A stretch of 64,000 nt of DNA from Candidatus Streptomyces philanthi (lineage in GTDB: Bacteria; Actinomycetota; Actinomycetes; Streptomycetales; Streptomycetaceae). Positions 35,848-46,936 of this stretch are shown piece by piece. Numbering within the stretch: the first letter of the stretch is position 1; each line of letters starts with the position of its first letter. The translations under genes were made by a program, and so were the position numbers. The DNA lies in assembly GCA_018114805.1 (NCBI GenBank), contig CP073042.1, positions 6,865,501 through 6,929,500 of the forward strand. Reading direction: 5' to 3'. The notes beneath the pieces were generated by a model. That model had not been told where the DNA came from. It ran no database searches and worked only from the letters and a program-made list of their open reading frames with translations.

Positions 35848-37017
35848 TCAGTCGCGGGCGGCCTCCAGCGCCCGCTGGTCGGGCACTGCCAGCCGCTCCA
35901 TGATCAACGCGGCGGCGTCGTCCTGTAGTTGGCCGCCGGTGGGCGTGTCCAAATCCGCGCGCAACCGACCCAGCAACTCGGAGGTGGGCAGCGCCGCCCA
36001 CCGGCGCAGCCGGGCCGCCAACGGATAGAACGAGCCATCCGCGCCGCGCGCCTCGGTCACCCCGTCGGTGCAGGCGAGCAGCCGACACCCGGGCGGTAGC
36101 ACGACCCGCTGGACGGCCCGCGGATGGTCGGCCAGCTCACCGAGGCCCAGCGGCAGCCCCGGCTCGGCCAGCTCCACCTCCCGGACGGCGTTGTCGGGGC
36201 CGATCACATACGGCGCGATGTGGCCGCAGTCCACGACGAGCAGCGACATCGGCTCCTCCTTCGCCGCCCCGTCTGACGGGCCCCCGGCGCCGCCGTCCGT
36301 GCCGAGGACCAGGGCCGTCACGAACCGCTCCTGCGCCTCCACCGGCTCCCGCCCCTCGCGGGAGGCGTTGTAGCGGGCCAGGCCCTGCTCCATGGCGAGC
36401 ACGCCACTGGTGAGGTCGCGGCGGTGGTAGGCGGCCTCGCGGAAGGCGGTCAGCACGGTCGCGCCCGCGCCCAGCGTGCTCAGCCCCTTGCCGCGCAAAT
36501 CGCCGATCAGCACGCGGGTGCCGTACGGGGTCTGCACCGCCTCGTACAGGTCGCCACCCACCAGGGCGTCCCGCTGCGAGGAGACGTAGAAGCCGTCGAC
36601 GACGACGTCCTGGGTCCGCAGCGGGAGCTGGCGCAGGAGTGCCCGTTGCGCGGCTTCGCCGGTGGCGCGCTCGCGCTCCAGGAGTTCCTCGCGGTCGCGC
36701 AGCAGCCTGGCCACCGCGATGCTCGCGCCGACCATCAGCGCGTTGCTGAGGATCGCGCCGGCCCGGGCGACCGTCGGCACGCTGGAGGGCAGCACGCCGT
36801 AGATGACGGTCATGGCGACGAAGTCCAGGGCCCCGATGACGACCGTGTGGCGGTAGACGCACAGCGCGGCGGCGACCATCGGGGCCACCGCCGCGTAGAC
36901 GTCCAGGCGCAGGTAGCGCGAGGTCAGCTCGTCGATGACGACGATCGTCGCCAGGTATCCGAGCAGCAGGACGAAGAGGCCGTTGGCGAACCTCGGGCTT
37001 CGCAGGCGCCACGGCAC
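35848..37017 (-). CDS. Membrane-bound PP2C/SpoIIE-type serine phosphatase
   Basis: A 389-residue protein from GTG 37017 (GGGAGG ten bases upstream; ATG 37089 is an alternative). The N-terminal half has several membrane segments (FANGLFVLLLGYLATIVVID and following). After an Arg/Glu-rich linker that may form a coil (R-D-R-E-E-L-L-E-R-E-R), the SpoIIE phosphatase domain covers the C-terminal half: G-G-D-L-Y-E, L-I-G-D-L-R-G-K-G-L, C-T-D-G-V-T-E-A-R and Q-D-D-A-A-A-L-I, with metal-binding Asp residues in place. Such Streptomyces proteins dephosphorylate anti-sigma antagonists; the input signal here is unknown. Confidence 0.88.
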   Translation of the reverse strand: MPWRLRSPRFANGLFVLLLGYLATIVVIDELTSRYLRLDVYAAVAPMVAAALCVYRHTVVIGALDFVAMTVIYGVLPSSVPTVARAGAILSNALMVGASIAVARLLRDREELLERERATGEAAQRALLRQLPLRTQDVVVDGFYVSSQRDALVGGDLYEAVQTPYGTRVLIGDLRGKGLSTLGAGATVLTAFREAAYHRRDLTSGVLAMEQGLARYNASREGREPVEAQERFVTALVLGTDGGAGGPSDGAAKEEPMSLLVVDCGHIAPYVIGPDNAVREVELAEPGLPLGLGELADHPRAVQRVVLPPGCRLLACTDGVTEARGADGSFYPLAARLRRWAALPTSELLGRLRADLDTPTGGQLQDDAAALIMERLAVPDQRALEAARD

Positions 37018-37128
37018 TGTGGTGAGACCTCCCGGTGGGGCTGCGGATGGTCTCAGGCTGGCACGGACCCGTGCCACCGGCCACCGCACCGGGGTGCGGT
37101 GGCCGGGCCCTGTCGCGCCGGGTGCCCG

Positions 37129-37878
37129 TCAGGCGCGGGGGGCCAGGGTCAGTCCGTCGGTGGTGATCGAGTCGGCGGTCACGAGTGCCTGGTCGGCCTC
37201 CACGTCGGTGAGGAAGACCAGCGGCGGCACGAGCGGTGGTACCGGCAGCCGGTCCGGGGTGAAGGTCAGGCACAGCAGGCCCTCGACGCAGCCCTTGAAC
37301 CGACTGAGGTAGAGCGTCACGTGGCCGGACAGCTCCAGCGAGTCGGCCCCCAGGTCCAGCTCGGGCGAGCCGTCGCGGGTCCGCATCCGGTAGTCGGTGA
37401 GCGAGGCGGCCCGCATTGTGAGGACCATCACCCTGAGCTGTCCGCGAGCGGTGGGCAGCTCGGTCACGCCGGCCACGATGAAGCCGTGCGGGGTGAACCG
37501 GGTGGTGGTGATGGTGGGCGGGGTCGCGGCCACCGGTAACCCGGGCCCGTCGTCCGCCGGCGCCCCGCCGCGGCGCCGATGCCCATCGCCGCTATCCCGC
37601 TGAGGCTGACGAGGACGGTCAGCGGCGACAGCGGGATGGCCATGAGTTCGAGTCCGCCGAGCACCAGCAGCAGGCCCGCCCAGAACGGCCGGGTGCGCCG
37701 CCAGCCACGGAAGGCCGCGCGCTGGCGGGGCAGCGGCAGCCCCTGGAGCGCCGCCCGCCACCGCGCGCGGGCCCGCCATGTCGGGCCGGGCCCCGACGCC
37801 GCTGGCCAGGGTCCCGGCGGCGGTGGCCGGGGCCTCGCCTCGCGCCCCGCGCGCTCGGCCCCGGCCGCTCAGAAGCAC
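37129..37878 (-). pseudogene. Chimeric remnant: DUF6114 start joined to another protein's end
   Basis: The interval holds two different protein fragments in two frames. Near 37590-37720 one frame reads R-T-R-P-F-W-A-G-L-L-L-V-L-G-G-L-E-L-M-A-I-P-L-S-P-L, the hallmark first half of a DUF6114 membrane protein, and stops making sense after G-I-A-A-M-G-I-G-A. From about 37560 to 37129 the other frame has a well-behaved C-terminal domain (ITTTRFTPHGFIVAGVTELP, then F-K-G-C-V-E-G-L-L-C-L-T-F). The second half of DUF6114 and the front of the next protein seem to have been deleted. DUF6114 genes normally follow DUF6230 genes, as here. Confidence 0.6.
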
Positions 37879-38483
37879 GTGTCGCCGCCCAGGCTGACGC
37901 CGAGCTTCAACCCCTTGAGCCGGAAGTTGCCGCCGGTGGCGGACCAGGCGTGCGACTTCACGTCGGCCACCTCGATGTTCCCGGCCTGGAGCCCGAACTT
38001 CCCCTTCTCCCGGCGGACGCCGGGCGTCTCGTCGAGGGTGGAGGCGTCGCGGCCGAGCTCGACCGTGCCGAAGCGGGCGTCGCCGGCCAGGTCCTCCGTG
38101 TCGATGACGAGGTTGCTGGCGGTGACCTCACCGGCGTCGCCGCCCGCCGTCAGCTTGAAGGTCACCGTGCCGAGCGGCGTCCTGACCTCGGCGGCCTGGC
38201 AGATGTCGTCGAGGGTGGCCCGGTCGAGCCCGAGCAGCGAGACGGGGTGCCCCTTGCCGTCCAGGGAGCGGTCGGTCTCCACGTACGAGGCTAGCCCGTC
38301 GCTGGTCAGCTTGGACGAGGCGACCTGGAAGCTCGTACCCGAGACGGCGCAGGACGTGGCCAGCACGCCCTGCGCCATCATGGCTGCCATCACGCCGACC
38401 GCGAGCACCGCGGGCAACCCCACCACGGTCGTCCACTTCCACGCTGTCCTGCCTTCCGGCAGCCGTTCCTGAGATGCCTTCAC
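37869..38483 (-). CDS. DUF6230 family membrane-anchored protein
   Basis: A 204-residue protein from GTG 38483, with GGAGGGC six bases upstream. One N-terminal membrane segment (VVGLPAVLAVGVMAAMMAQG) anchors an outside domain typical of DUF6230: S-C-A-V-S-G-T-S-F-Q-V, D-D-I-C-Q-A-A and terminal G-D-T-C-F, with conserved cysteines likely in disulfides. The function is unknown. In Streptomyces it pairs with DUF6114 and a divergent TetR-type gene, both present here. Confidence 0.8.
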   Translation of the reverse strand: MKASQERLPEGRTAWKWTTVVGLPAVLAVGVMAAMMAQGVLATSCAVSGTSFQVASSKLTSDGLASYVETDRSLDGKGHPVSLLGLDRATLDDICQAAEVRTPLGTVTFKLTAGGDAGEVTASNLVIDTEDLAGDARFGTVELGRDASTLDETPGVRREKGKFGLQAGNIEVADVKSHAWSATGGNFRLKGLKLGVSLGGDTCF

Positions 38484-38720
38484 GGCGCCCTCCACAAGGA
38501 ATGAGCCTCCCCGCGGGCAGCGGTGGAGAGGCGGCACGCGGTCGCGGGAGCGTTCGCGCGTCGGTACGGAGGCACTGCACTGCGGCCGGGGCGAGCGGAT
38601 GCCCATGGCGGGGGCGTCTGCGAACGCGGCACGACGCAACCGTGGTGAGAGCGATCCGCCATCCGGTGTCCCTCTGCCATACTGCGGAAATCTCAAGGCA
38701 GTTGGAGAGTAGGCGCGATT

Positions 38721-39376
38721 TTGCATAATAGTCAACGGGTCGGACGTGAGGCTTCCGAGAGCGAGGGCGGCTCCGAGCGCTCCCAGGCGCGGCGGGCCGA
38801 ACTCATCGCGACCGGACGCGGGTTGTCCGCCGACACCTCGTACGACGCCCTGTCGATGGACGACATCGCGCGGCACGCGGGCGTCGCCAAGGGCTCATCT
38901 ACTACTACTTCAAGAGCAAGCGCGGCTACTACCTCGCGATCATCGAGGACTCCGTCGCCCAGCTCGTCGCCCGCGCCGAACGCACCCGGGACCTGCCGCC
39001 CGGCGAGCGGGTGCGCCAGACGATCGACTGCTACCTGCGCTACGCCCAGCACCACCAGGCCGCCTACCGGGCGATCGTCACCGGCGGCGTCGGCTTCGAC
39101 TCCCAGGTGCTCGCCATCCGCGACGCGGTGCGGGAGCGGCTCATCGCGACCGTCGGCGAGCTGGCCTGGAGCATGAGCGAGCCGCCGGCGGTGGCCAGGC
39201 TCGCGCTGGTCGGGTGGATTGCCGGCGTCGAGGGCGTCACCCTCGACTGGCTGCAACGCCCGGAGTTGGCCCGGGAGGAGGTGCGCGCGCTGCTGGAGCG
39301 CTGGCTGCGGGACACCCTGTGCGCCATCGAGGCGTTCGCGCCGCAGTGCCCGGCACCGACGGCGCCGCCGCCGTAG
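38721..39376 (+). pseudogene. TetR-family regulator, one frameshift
   Basis: From TTG 38721 the protein begins M-H-N-S-Q-R-V-G-R-E-A-S and continues through the helix-turn-helix L-S-M-D-D-I-A-R-H-A-G-V-A-K-G. Near 38895 one C is missing (GGGCTCATC where GGCCTCATC is expected); restoring it gives the usual L-I-Y-Y-Y-F-K-S-K-R-G-Y-Y and an uninterrupted ligand-binding domain to 39376. It is divergent from the DUF6230 gene and probably regulates it. A single indel in a G/C run may well be a sequencing error. Confidence 0.8.
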
Positions 39377-39408
39377 CGGCGCGCCCGGGCCGCGCGGGCA
39401 CGACGAGC

Positions 39409-39440
39409 GGGCGGGAAGCCGGTGGTCCGGCTTCCCGCCC
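39409..39440. terminator. Terminator between TetR and chitinase genes
   Basis: GGGCGGGAAGCCGG (39409-39422) and CCGGCTTCCCGCCC (39427-39440) form a perfect 14-bp stem with loop TGGT, between two convergent genes. Confidence 0.8.
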
Positions 39441-39483
39441 TGTGTCGTGGGGGCCGCGGCGCGCCGCGGTCACCCGACGGTGG

Positions 39484-40808
<1,325 letters not shown>

Positions 40809-40907
40809 GGAGTCTCCTCGATGGGGGAGAGGTGGGGGGATCAGTGCGAAGGACTACGAAGAACGCATATTTGACATGAACGCGTTCTCTTCTGCGGGGA
40901 AACCGCA

Positions 40908-40943
40908 TAAGGACTAGACCACTACGGTCAATGGTTCGGACCA
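40908..40943 (-). promoter_or_regulatory. Chitinase 12-bp direct repeats / DasR-type site
   Basis: On the minus strand TGGTCCGAACCA (40932-40943) and TGGTCTAGTCCT (40910-40921) form the pair of direct repeats known from Streptomyces chitinase promoters (consensus TGGTCCAGACCT; 9 and 10 of 12 matches), 22 bases apart. The second copy also fits the DasR-responsive palindrome at 12 of 16 positions. They lie about 100-135 bases before the chitinase start. The remainder of 40809-41148 holds no gene. Confidence 0.75.
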
Positions 40944-41148
40944 TTTCCCGCGTGACGGAACCTGATCGTCCACCGGTGACGTGGAGCCGCTGATCGTGCA
41001 TACTCCAACCCGCTACAGCCGCAGGTCATCCCGGTTCGTAACCCGGCGAGGGAAGATCGGTTGAGGCGCACATTCCGGTGGAGCCGCCCTACCCCAGCGT
41101 CCTCGCCGCCGCGCCGATGAGCACCCCAACAGGGAGGAGAGCGCCGCC

Positions 41149-42321
41149 ATGACCCACCCCGGCCCGCAGCCCGTGGAGCGACAGTTGCCCACCGAAGAGG
41201 CCCGTGACCTGCTCGCGCTGGTACGCGATCTGGCCGACCGCGAAATCCGGCCACAGGCGGCGGAAGAAGAGGACGCCGGGCACTTCCCGCGCGAGGTCTT
41301 CGCCCTGCTCTCCACCTCCGGCCTGCTCGGGCTCCCCTACCCGGAGGAGTACGGCGGCGGCAGCCAGCCGTACGAGGTCTACCTCCAGGTTCTGGAGGAG
41401 CTGGCGGCGGCCCGGCTCACCGTCGGCCTCGGCGTCAGCGTGCACACGCTGGCCTGCCACGCGCTCGCCGAGTTCGGCAGCAAGCAGCAGCGCACCGAAC
41501 ACCTGCCCGTGATGCTCGGTGGCGGCGTGCTCGGCGCGTACTGCCTCTCCGAGCCGGCCTCCGGCTCCGACGCCGCCTCGCTGGTCACCCGTGCCGCACG
41601 GGCGGGCGACGACTGGACCATCGACGGCACCAAGGCGTGGATCACGCACGGCGGCGTCGCCGACTTCTACTCCGTCCTCGCCCGCACCGGCTACCAGGGC
41701 CCGCGCGGCATCACCGCCTTCCTGGTGCCCGGTGACACCGAGGGGCTCTCGGCCGCGGTGCCCGAGCGCAAGATGGGCATGAAGGGTTCGCCCACCGCCC
41801 AGGTCCACTTCGACGGCGTGCGCGTGGCCGACGAGCGGCGCATCGGCGACGAGGGGCAGGGCTTCTCGATCGCCCTCGCCGCGCTGGACGCCGGCCGCCT
41901 CGGCATCGCCGCCTGTGCCATCGGCGTCGCCCAGGCCGCCCTCGACGAGGGCCTGCGCTACACCGCCGAGCGCCAGCAGTTCGGCCGCCCGATCGCCGAC
42001 TTCCAGGGTCTGCGCTTCATGCTGGCCGACATGGCCACCCACATCGAGGCGGGCCGTTCGCTGTACCTGACGGCCGCCCGGCTGCGCGACGCGGGCCAGC
42101 CGTTCTCCAAGCAGGCCGCGATGGCCAAGCTGTTCTGCACGGACACCGCGATGCGCGTGACCACCGACGCGGTGCAACTCCTCGGCGGCTACGGCTACAC
42201 GCTCGACTTCCCCGTCGAGCGCTACATGCGCGAGGCCAAGGTGCTCCAGATCGTCGAGGGCACCAACCAGATCCAGCGGATGGTCATCGCCCGCCAGATC
42301 GCGGGCCGCGAGTCCCGCTGA
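41149..42321 (+). CDS. Acyl-CoA dehydrogenase
   Basis: A 390-residue acyl-CoA dehydrogenase. The signatures are A-Y-C-L-S-E-P-A-S-G-S-D, W-I-T-H-G-G in the beta-domain, R-Q-Q-F-G-R-P-I and the C-terminal QLLGGYGYTLDFPVERYMRE with I-V-E-G-T-N-Q-I-Q. The base Glu is expected in the V-E-G-T region. It catalyses FAD-dependent alpha,beta-desaturation of an acyl-CoA, probably short- or branched-chain. It stands alone with a GGAGGAGAG site before ATG 41149 and ends before a clear terminator. Confidence 0.92.
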   Translation: MTHPGPQPVERQLPTEEARDLLALVRDLADREIRPQAAEEEDAGHFPREVFALLSTSGLLGLPYPEEYGGGSQPYEVYLQVLEELAAARLTVGLGVSVHTLACHALAEFGSKQQRTEHLPVMLGGGVLGAYCLSEPASGSDAASLVTRAARAGDDWTIDGTKAWITHGGVADFYSVLARTGYQGPRGITAFLVPGDTEGLSAAVPERKMGMKGSPTAQVHFDGVRVADERRIGDEGQGFSIALAALDAGRLGIAACAIGVAQAALDEGLRYTAERQQFGRPIADFQGLRFMLADMATHIEAGRSLYLTAARLRDAGQPFSKQAAMAKLFCTDTAMRVTTDAVQLLGGYGYTLDFPVERYMREAKVLQIVEGTNQIQRMVIARQIAGRESR

Positions 42322-42358
42322 CCCGCCCGCACCAGCGGTCGCCCGCGGCGCACCGTCT

Positions 42359-42392
42359 CGGCGCGGCACCCCGGACGCGGGGTGCCGCGCCG
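42359..42392 (+). terminator. Terminator after the acyl-CoA dehydrogenase gene
   Basis: CGGCGCGGCACCCCG (42359-42373) and CGGGGTGCCGCGCCG (42378-42392) form a perfect 15-bp stem with loop GACG, 38 bases after the stop codon. The remaining 42393-42638 has no recognisable feature. Confidence 0.85.
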
Positions 42393-42638
42393 TTCGCCGC
42401 TCGGCGGCCGTCGGCCGCGCGTGGGCCCGCCCGCCGGGCCGGTGCCGTGGCAACGGGGTCACGGCCTCCCTACATGGGGGTGCGTGGGAGCGCGTGGCGG
42501 CGTGCCCCGGGGGAGTCACCGGCCGTTCGCGCCCCCGGCGCCCGCATGCCACGCGCGGCACACCGGTCGCCCGCACACTTCGCTGTGCCCAGGCCGTGCC
42601 CGGGCAGGTGTGCGCAGCAGTCGACCACTGGAGCAACT

Positions 42639-43614
42639 ATGACCGATTCCCCCGCCGTCGCCCCCACCGCACCGACCACTCTCGCCGAGGCGACCGGATT
42701 CAGCCGCCGCGACGGAATGCGCGCGGCGTCAGCCGCCGCCCTGGCCCTCCCCCTGACCCCCGGCGCCGCCCACGCCGCCACCCCGGCGGCCTCCGCCGTA
42801 CCGTCAACCGCCGCCCCGGCGGCCGTCGGCGGCAGTCCCAGCCACCTGCGTGCCATGACGTTCAACCTGCGCTACGCCTCGGACGCCCGCCCCAACTCCT
42901 GGGCCGAACGCCGTCCCGTCACGCGTACGCTGCTACGCCGCGAGCGCCCGCACCTGCTCGGCACCTATGGGGGCCTGTACTCCCAGATCCGGGACATCGC
43001 ACAGGACTTGGGGCCGCGCTATGACTGGATCGGCACCGGCCGTGAGGGCGGCAGCCGGGGCGAGTTCATGGCCGTCTTCTACGACACCCAGCGACTGGCC
43101 CCGCTGGAGTACGACCACTTCTGGCTGTCCGGCACGCCGTACGTGATCGGCTCCAACACCTGGGGCAACGCGGTCGTGCGCATGGCCACCTGGGTGCGCT
43201 TCCGCGATCTGCGTAGCGGTGGCCAGTTCTACGCCCTCAACACCCACTTCGACCACCGCAACCAGAGCGCGCGCGAGCGCTCCGCCGACTTGATCGCCGA
43301 ACGGCTGCGTGGCCTCGACCCGGCGGTGCCGCGCATCGTCACCGGGGACTTGAACATGCCGGCGCACCAGAACCCAGTTTATACGACACGCTGCTCGGCT
43401 CGGGCGGCCTGGTGGACACCTGGGACGGCGCCGAGGAGCGCGGGAAGGCGTGTACGCGACCTTCCACGGCTACCGGCCGCTGGTCCCCGACGGCATCGAC
43501 TGGATCCTGACCTCGCCGGGCATCCACACCAGCTACGCCTCGATCAACACCTTCTCGCTCGACGGACAGTTCCCGAGCGACCACCTGCCGGTGCAGGCCC
43601 AGCTCGAACTGTGA
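42639..43614 (+). pseudogene. Secreted endonuclease/exonuclease/phosphatase family protein, two frameshifts
   Basis: ATG 42639 follows GGAG. A Tat-type signal is visible (F-S-R-R-D-G-M-R-A-A-S-A-A-A-L-A-L-P). The EEP domain then shows M-T-F-N-L-R-Y-A, N-T-H-F-D-H-R and T-G-D-L-N-M-P. Frame breaks occur near 43378 (after Q-N-P-V-Y, resuming D-T-L-L-G-S-G-G-L-V-D-T-W) and near 43452 (resuming Y-A-T-F-H-G-Y-R), and the terminal motif G-I-D-W-I-L-T...S-D-H-L-P-V is present up to 43614. All catalytic motifs survive across the breaks. It would be a periplasmic or secreted phosphodiesterase/phosphatase of unknown substrate. Confidence 0.82.
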
Positions 43615-43755
43615 CGAGCCGTCAGGCGCCGGCCCGCCGACCGGCGGGCGGTCGGTGGTGACCGGGGCTGATCGGCCGCGGGCGGTCCACCGCCGCTGGC
43701 CGCGAGGCGGGGTCGGGCGCTGACGGGTCGGACCCCGGGGCGCCCGACCGAGGCG

Positions 43756-44121
43756 CTAGTGTCCGCGCGTCGGCTGGCGCGGCACCTGCACCGGCCGGGA
43801 GACGTGGCCGCCGATGTGCGAGAACGGCTGCGTCCGCCAGTCCAGGGTCTCCGGCAGGGTCAGGAGCAGGGCCGCGTCCTGCTCCTGGGAGCCCGAGGCG
43901 TCATCGGCGGGGACCGCGTCGGCGACGCCCCGGCCGGTGCCCGGGCAGACCGTGAGCCCGAACGGGTTCCACGGGGACGGGCGCAGGGCGTGCTCGGGCA
44001 GCACGTCCTCGTCCGCGAGCAGGGCAATGGGGCGTGCGCAGTCCGGGCACGTCACCCGGAACATCTCGTACGTCTCGTAGACATCGCTCTCGCCACTGTC
44101 CAGGCGTTCAAGACCGGGCAT
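43756..44121 (-). CDS. Conserved hypothetical protein with one CxxC pair
   Basis: A 121-residue protein from ATG 44121, preceded by GGGGGGAG. It has an acidic N-terminus, V-T-C-P-D-C-A-R-P-I-A-L-L-A-D-E-D-V and a later single Cys (L-T-V-C-P-G-T). There is no membrane segment or known domain, and the C-terminal third is low-complexity. The single C-x-x-C might be a half zinc site. I cannot assign a function. Confidence 0.6.
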   Translation of the reverse strand: MPGLERLDSGESDVYETYEMFRVTCPDCARPIALLADEDVLPEHALRPSPWNPFGLTVCPGTGRGVADAVPADDASGSQEQDAALLLTLPETLDWRTQPFSHIGGHVSRPVQVPRQPTRGH

Positions 44122-44355
44122 GGTGTTTCTCCCCCCTCGGGTCAGGTCGACAAGGCGACAAGGCGGCCTCGACCATAGCAAGCATTTCCCGTCCGGCGGT
44201 GGCGGTAATCGCCGGCGCGCCCATACCCCCGGCCCCCGGCTGTGGCATTCGTCACATGCCCCGTGCAGATGCGGCGCGCCCGGACGCTTCTCGGCTGTGC
44301 CCCAACCCCGCTACCCCGTTGTCCCCCAACCCCCGCTGCCCCATAGGGTGACGGG

Positions 44356-44796
44356 GTGGAGGAGTTGGACAGACAGATCGTGGAACTGCTCGTCAATGAC
44401 GGGCGCATGAGCTATACTGATCTCGGCAAGGCCACGGGCCTGTCCACCTCGGCGGTGCACCAGCGGGTCCGACGCCTGGAACAGCGCGGTGTCATCCGTG
44501 GCTACGCCGCCGTCGTGGACCCCGAGGCCGTTGGACTACCGTTGACAGCCTTCATCTCGGTCAAACCCTTCGACCCCAGTGCGCCTGACGACATCGCCGA
44601 CCGGCTCGCCGAGGTGCCGCAGATCGAGGCGTGCCACAGCGTGGCGGGCGACGAGAACTACATCCTGAAGGTGCGCGTCGAGACCCCGCTCGAACTGGAG
44701 CACCTCCTGACCCGCATCCGCTCGCTGGCCGGCGTCTCCACCCGCACTACGGTCGTGCTGTCCACGCCGTACGAGGCCCGCCCGCCCCGCATCTGA
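44356..44796 (+). CDS. Lrp/AsnC-family transcriptional regulator
   Basis: A 146-residue Lrp-type regulator. The N-terminal helix-turn-helix contains L-D-R-Q-I-V-E-L-L, M-S-Y-T-D-L-G-K-A-T-G-L-S and AVHQRVRRLEQRGVIRGYAA; the C-terminal RAM domain covers V-A-G-D-E-N-Y-I-L-K-V-R-V and ends T-T-V-V-L-S. GTG 44356 follows TAGGGTGAC. It probably senses an amino acid; the amidohydrolase downstream (264 bases later) is a possible target. Confidence 0.92.
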   Translation: MEELDRQIVELLVNDGRMSYTDLGKATGLSTSAVHQRVRRLEQRGVIRGYAAVVDPEAVGLPLTAFISVKPFDPSAPDDIADRLAEVPQIEACHSVAGDENYILKVRVETPLELEHLLTRIRSLAGVSTRTTVVLSTPYEARPPRI

Positions 44797-45059
44797 CCCG
44801 CCCGCCGCGCGAGCCGCCAACGGCGACCCCTGGCCGGCCAGGCCGGGCGCCGAGCCCGCCGCCCCGGCGTACGCGCCGCGGGCGCCGGACGCCTCCGCGC
44901 GCCGCGGCGCACCCCGGTGCCCCGGCGTGCGGCCGACCCCCGGCGCGGGAGCCGAACCCGGCCCGGCGACACTGACACCCTGGCGCCGGCCCGCGGGGAG
45001 TTACCTCCCCGGCGTGCCGCCGCCGTCCACCCAACGAACGACACCGCGAGGCGAACCCC

Positions 45060-46709
45060 GTGAGCGACCTCATCCCCGCCGCAGGCCCCAGCGCCGGCAT
45101 CCCGCCGACCGAGGGCGGCACCGTGCTGTTGCGCGGCGGCACCGTGCACAGCCCTGCCTACCCCTTCGCGACGGCGATGGTCGTCGAGCGCGGCAGCGTC
45201 GCCTGGGTCGGCCCCGAGGGCGCGGCCGACTCCTTCGCCGACGGCGTCGACGAGGTCATCGACCTCGCCGGCGCGCTCGTCACCCCCGCGTTCACGGACG
45301 CACACGTGCACACCACCGCCACCGGTCTCGCCCGCACCGGCCTCGACCTCACCGCGACCTCGACCCTGGCCGAGGCGCTGGAGCTGGTGCGCGCCCACGC
45401 CGCGGCGCACCCGGGCGACGCGGTGCTGCTCGGCCACGGCTGGGACTCCTCCCGCTGGCCGGAGGGACGCGCCCCCTCCCGCACCGAGCTGGACCGGGCC
45501 ACCGGCGGCCGGCTGCTCTACCTCACCCACGTGGACGTGCACTCCGCCGTCGCGACCACCGCCCTGCTCGACCGCGTCGGCGACCTGACCGGGCGCGCCG
45601 GCTACCACGGCGACGCCCCGCTGACCGCCGACGCCCACCACGCCGTCCGCGCGGCGGCGTTCGCGAACGTGACGGACTCCCAACGGGGCGACGCACAGCG
45701 CGCCGCGCTCCGACAGGCCGCCGCGCTCGGTATCGGCACCCTCCACGAGTGCGCGGGTCCCGACATCTCCAGCGAGGCCGACCTGAGCGGCCTGCTGAGC
45801 ATCGCCGCCCAGGCGCCCGGGCCCCGCGTCATCGGCTACTGGGCCGAGGCCGTGAGCAGCGCCCGCGACCTGGAGAAGGTGCGCGAACTGGGCGCGATCG
45901 GCGCCGCCGGCGACCTCTTCGTGGACGGCGCGCTCGGCTCCCACACCACCTGCCTGCACGCGCCGTACGCCGACACCCCGCCCTGCACCGGGACCCGGTA
46001 CCTGGACCCGACCGCCATCGCCACGCACGTCGCGCTGTGCACCGAGGCCGGGTTGCAGGCCGGTTTCCACGCCATCGGCGACGCCGCCGTCTCGGCCGTC
46101 ATCGCCGGGGTGCGCGTCGCGGCGGAGAAGGTCGGGCTCGCCCGTGTCCGCGCCGCCAGGCACCGGGTCGAGCACGCCGAGATGCTCACCCCCGAGACCG
46201 TCGCCGCGTTCGCCGAACTCGGCCTGACCGCCTCCGTCCAGCCCGCCTTCGACGCCGCATGGGGCGGCGACGATGGCATGTACGCCCAGCGGCTCGGCAC
46301 CGAGCGGGCCCGTACGCTCAACCCGTACGCGGCCCTGCTGCGCGCCGGAGTGCCGCTGGCCCTCGGCTCGGACAGCCCCGTCACGCCGCTCGACCCGTGG
46401 GGCACCGTGCGCGCCGCCGCCTTCCACCGGACGCCCGAGCACCGCGTCTCGGTACGGGCCGCGTTCACCGCCCACACCCGGGGCGGCTGGCGGGCCGCGC
46501 GCCGCGACGACGCGGGCGTCCTGGTCCCCGGCGCACCGGCCGACCTGGCCGTCTGGCGGCACGGCGAACTCGTCGTGCAGGTCCCCGACGAGCGGGTCGC
46601 CAACTGGTCCACCGACCCTCGCTCCGGCACCCCGGGCCTGCCCGACCTGACGCCGGGGCTGCCGCTGCCGGTGTGCGTGCGCACGATGGTCGGCGGGCGC
46701 ACCGTCTAA
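45060..46709 (+). CDS. YtcJ-like metal-dependent amidohydrolase
   Basis: A 549-residue amidohydrolase-superfamily enzyme. The metal motif D-A-H-V-H-T-T is near residue 80, histidines appear in H-E-C-A-G, G-F-H-A-I-G-D-A-A-V and R-V-E-H-A-E-M, and S-D-S-P-V-T-P-L-D-P (about 440) carries the catalytic Asp. The N-terminal and C-terminal beta-sandwich strands are typical of YtcJ/imidazolonepropionase-like proteins. It hydrolyses an amide or C-N bond in an unknown small molecule. GTG start; it overlaps no other gene. Confidence 0.88.
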   Translation: MSDLIPAAGPSAGIPPTEGGTVLLRGGTVHSPAYPFATAMVVERGSVAWVGPEGAADSFADGVDEVIDLAGALVTPAFTDAHVHTTATGLARTGLDLTATSTLAEALELVRAHAAAHPGDAVLLGHGWDSSRWPEGRAPSRTELDRATGGRLLYLTHVDVHSAVATTALLDRVGDLTGRAGYHGDAPLTADAHHAVRAAAFANVTDSQRGDAQRAALRQAAALGIGTLHECAGPDISSEADLSGLLSIAAQAPGPRVIGYWAEAVSSARDLEKVRELGAIGAAGDLFVDGALGSHTTCLHAPYADTPPCTGTRYLDPTAIATHVALCTEAGLQAGFHAIGDAAVSAVIAGVRVAAEKVGLARVRAARHRVEHAEMLTPETVAAFAELGLTASVQPAFDAAWGGDDGMYAQRLGTERARTLNPYAALLRAGVPLALGSDSPVTPLDPWGTVRAAAFHRTPEHRVSVRAAFTAHTRGGWRAARRDDAGVLVPGAPADLAVWRHGELVVQVPDERVANWSTDPRSGTPGLPDLTPGLPLPVCVRTMVGGRTV

Positions 46710-46936
46710 GAGCGGCCGAACGAGTGACGCGGCCGCGCCGCGTACCGCCGAACGATGTGCCGTCGGCCTGTCGACCCACTCCGACATCCTCCGTACTGAC
46801 CTGCTGATTTGGCGCAACGCCGCAGGTGGCGCGGCTGTTGACAGGAAGCGGGAGACGGCGGGTAGTTTCGGCCGAGTCCACCACAGGACGTCCGGCCGGG
46901 GATGGGTTCTCCACGCAGTCGTCGAGCGCCGCTGGG

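Noticed and set aside
38702..38728. TTGGAG...CATAAT as a promoter for the TetR gene
   Set aside because: The -10-like CATAAT would lie inside the first codons of the protein and the spacing is only 15 bases.
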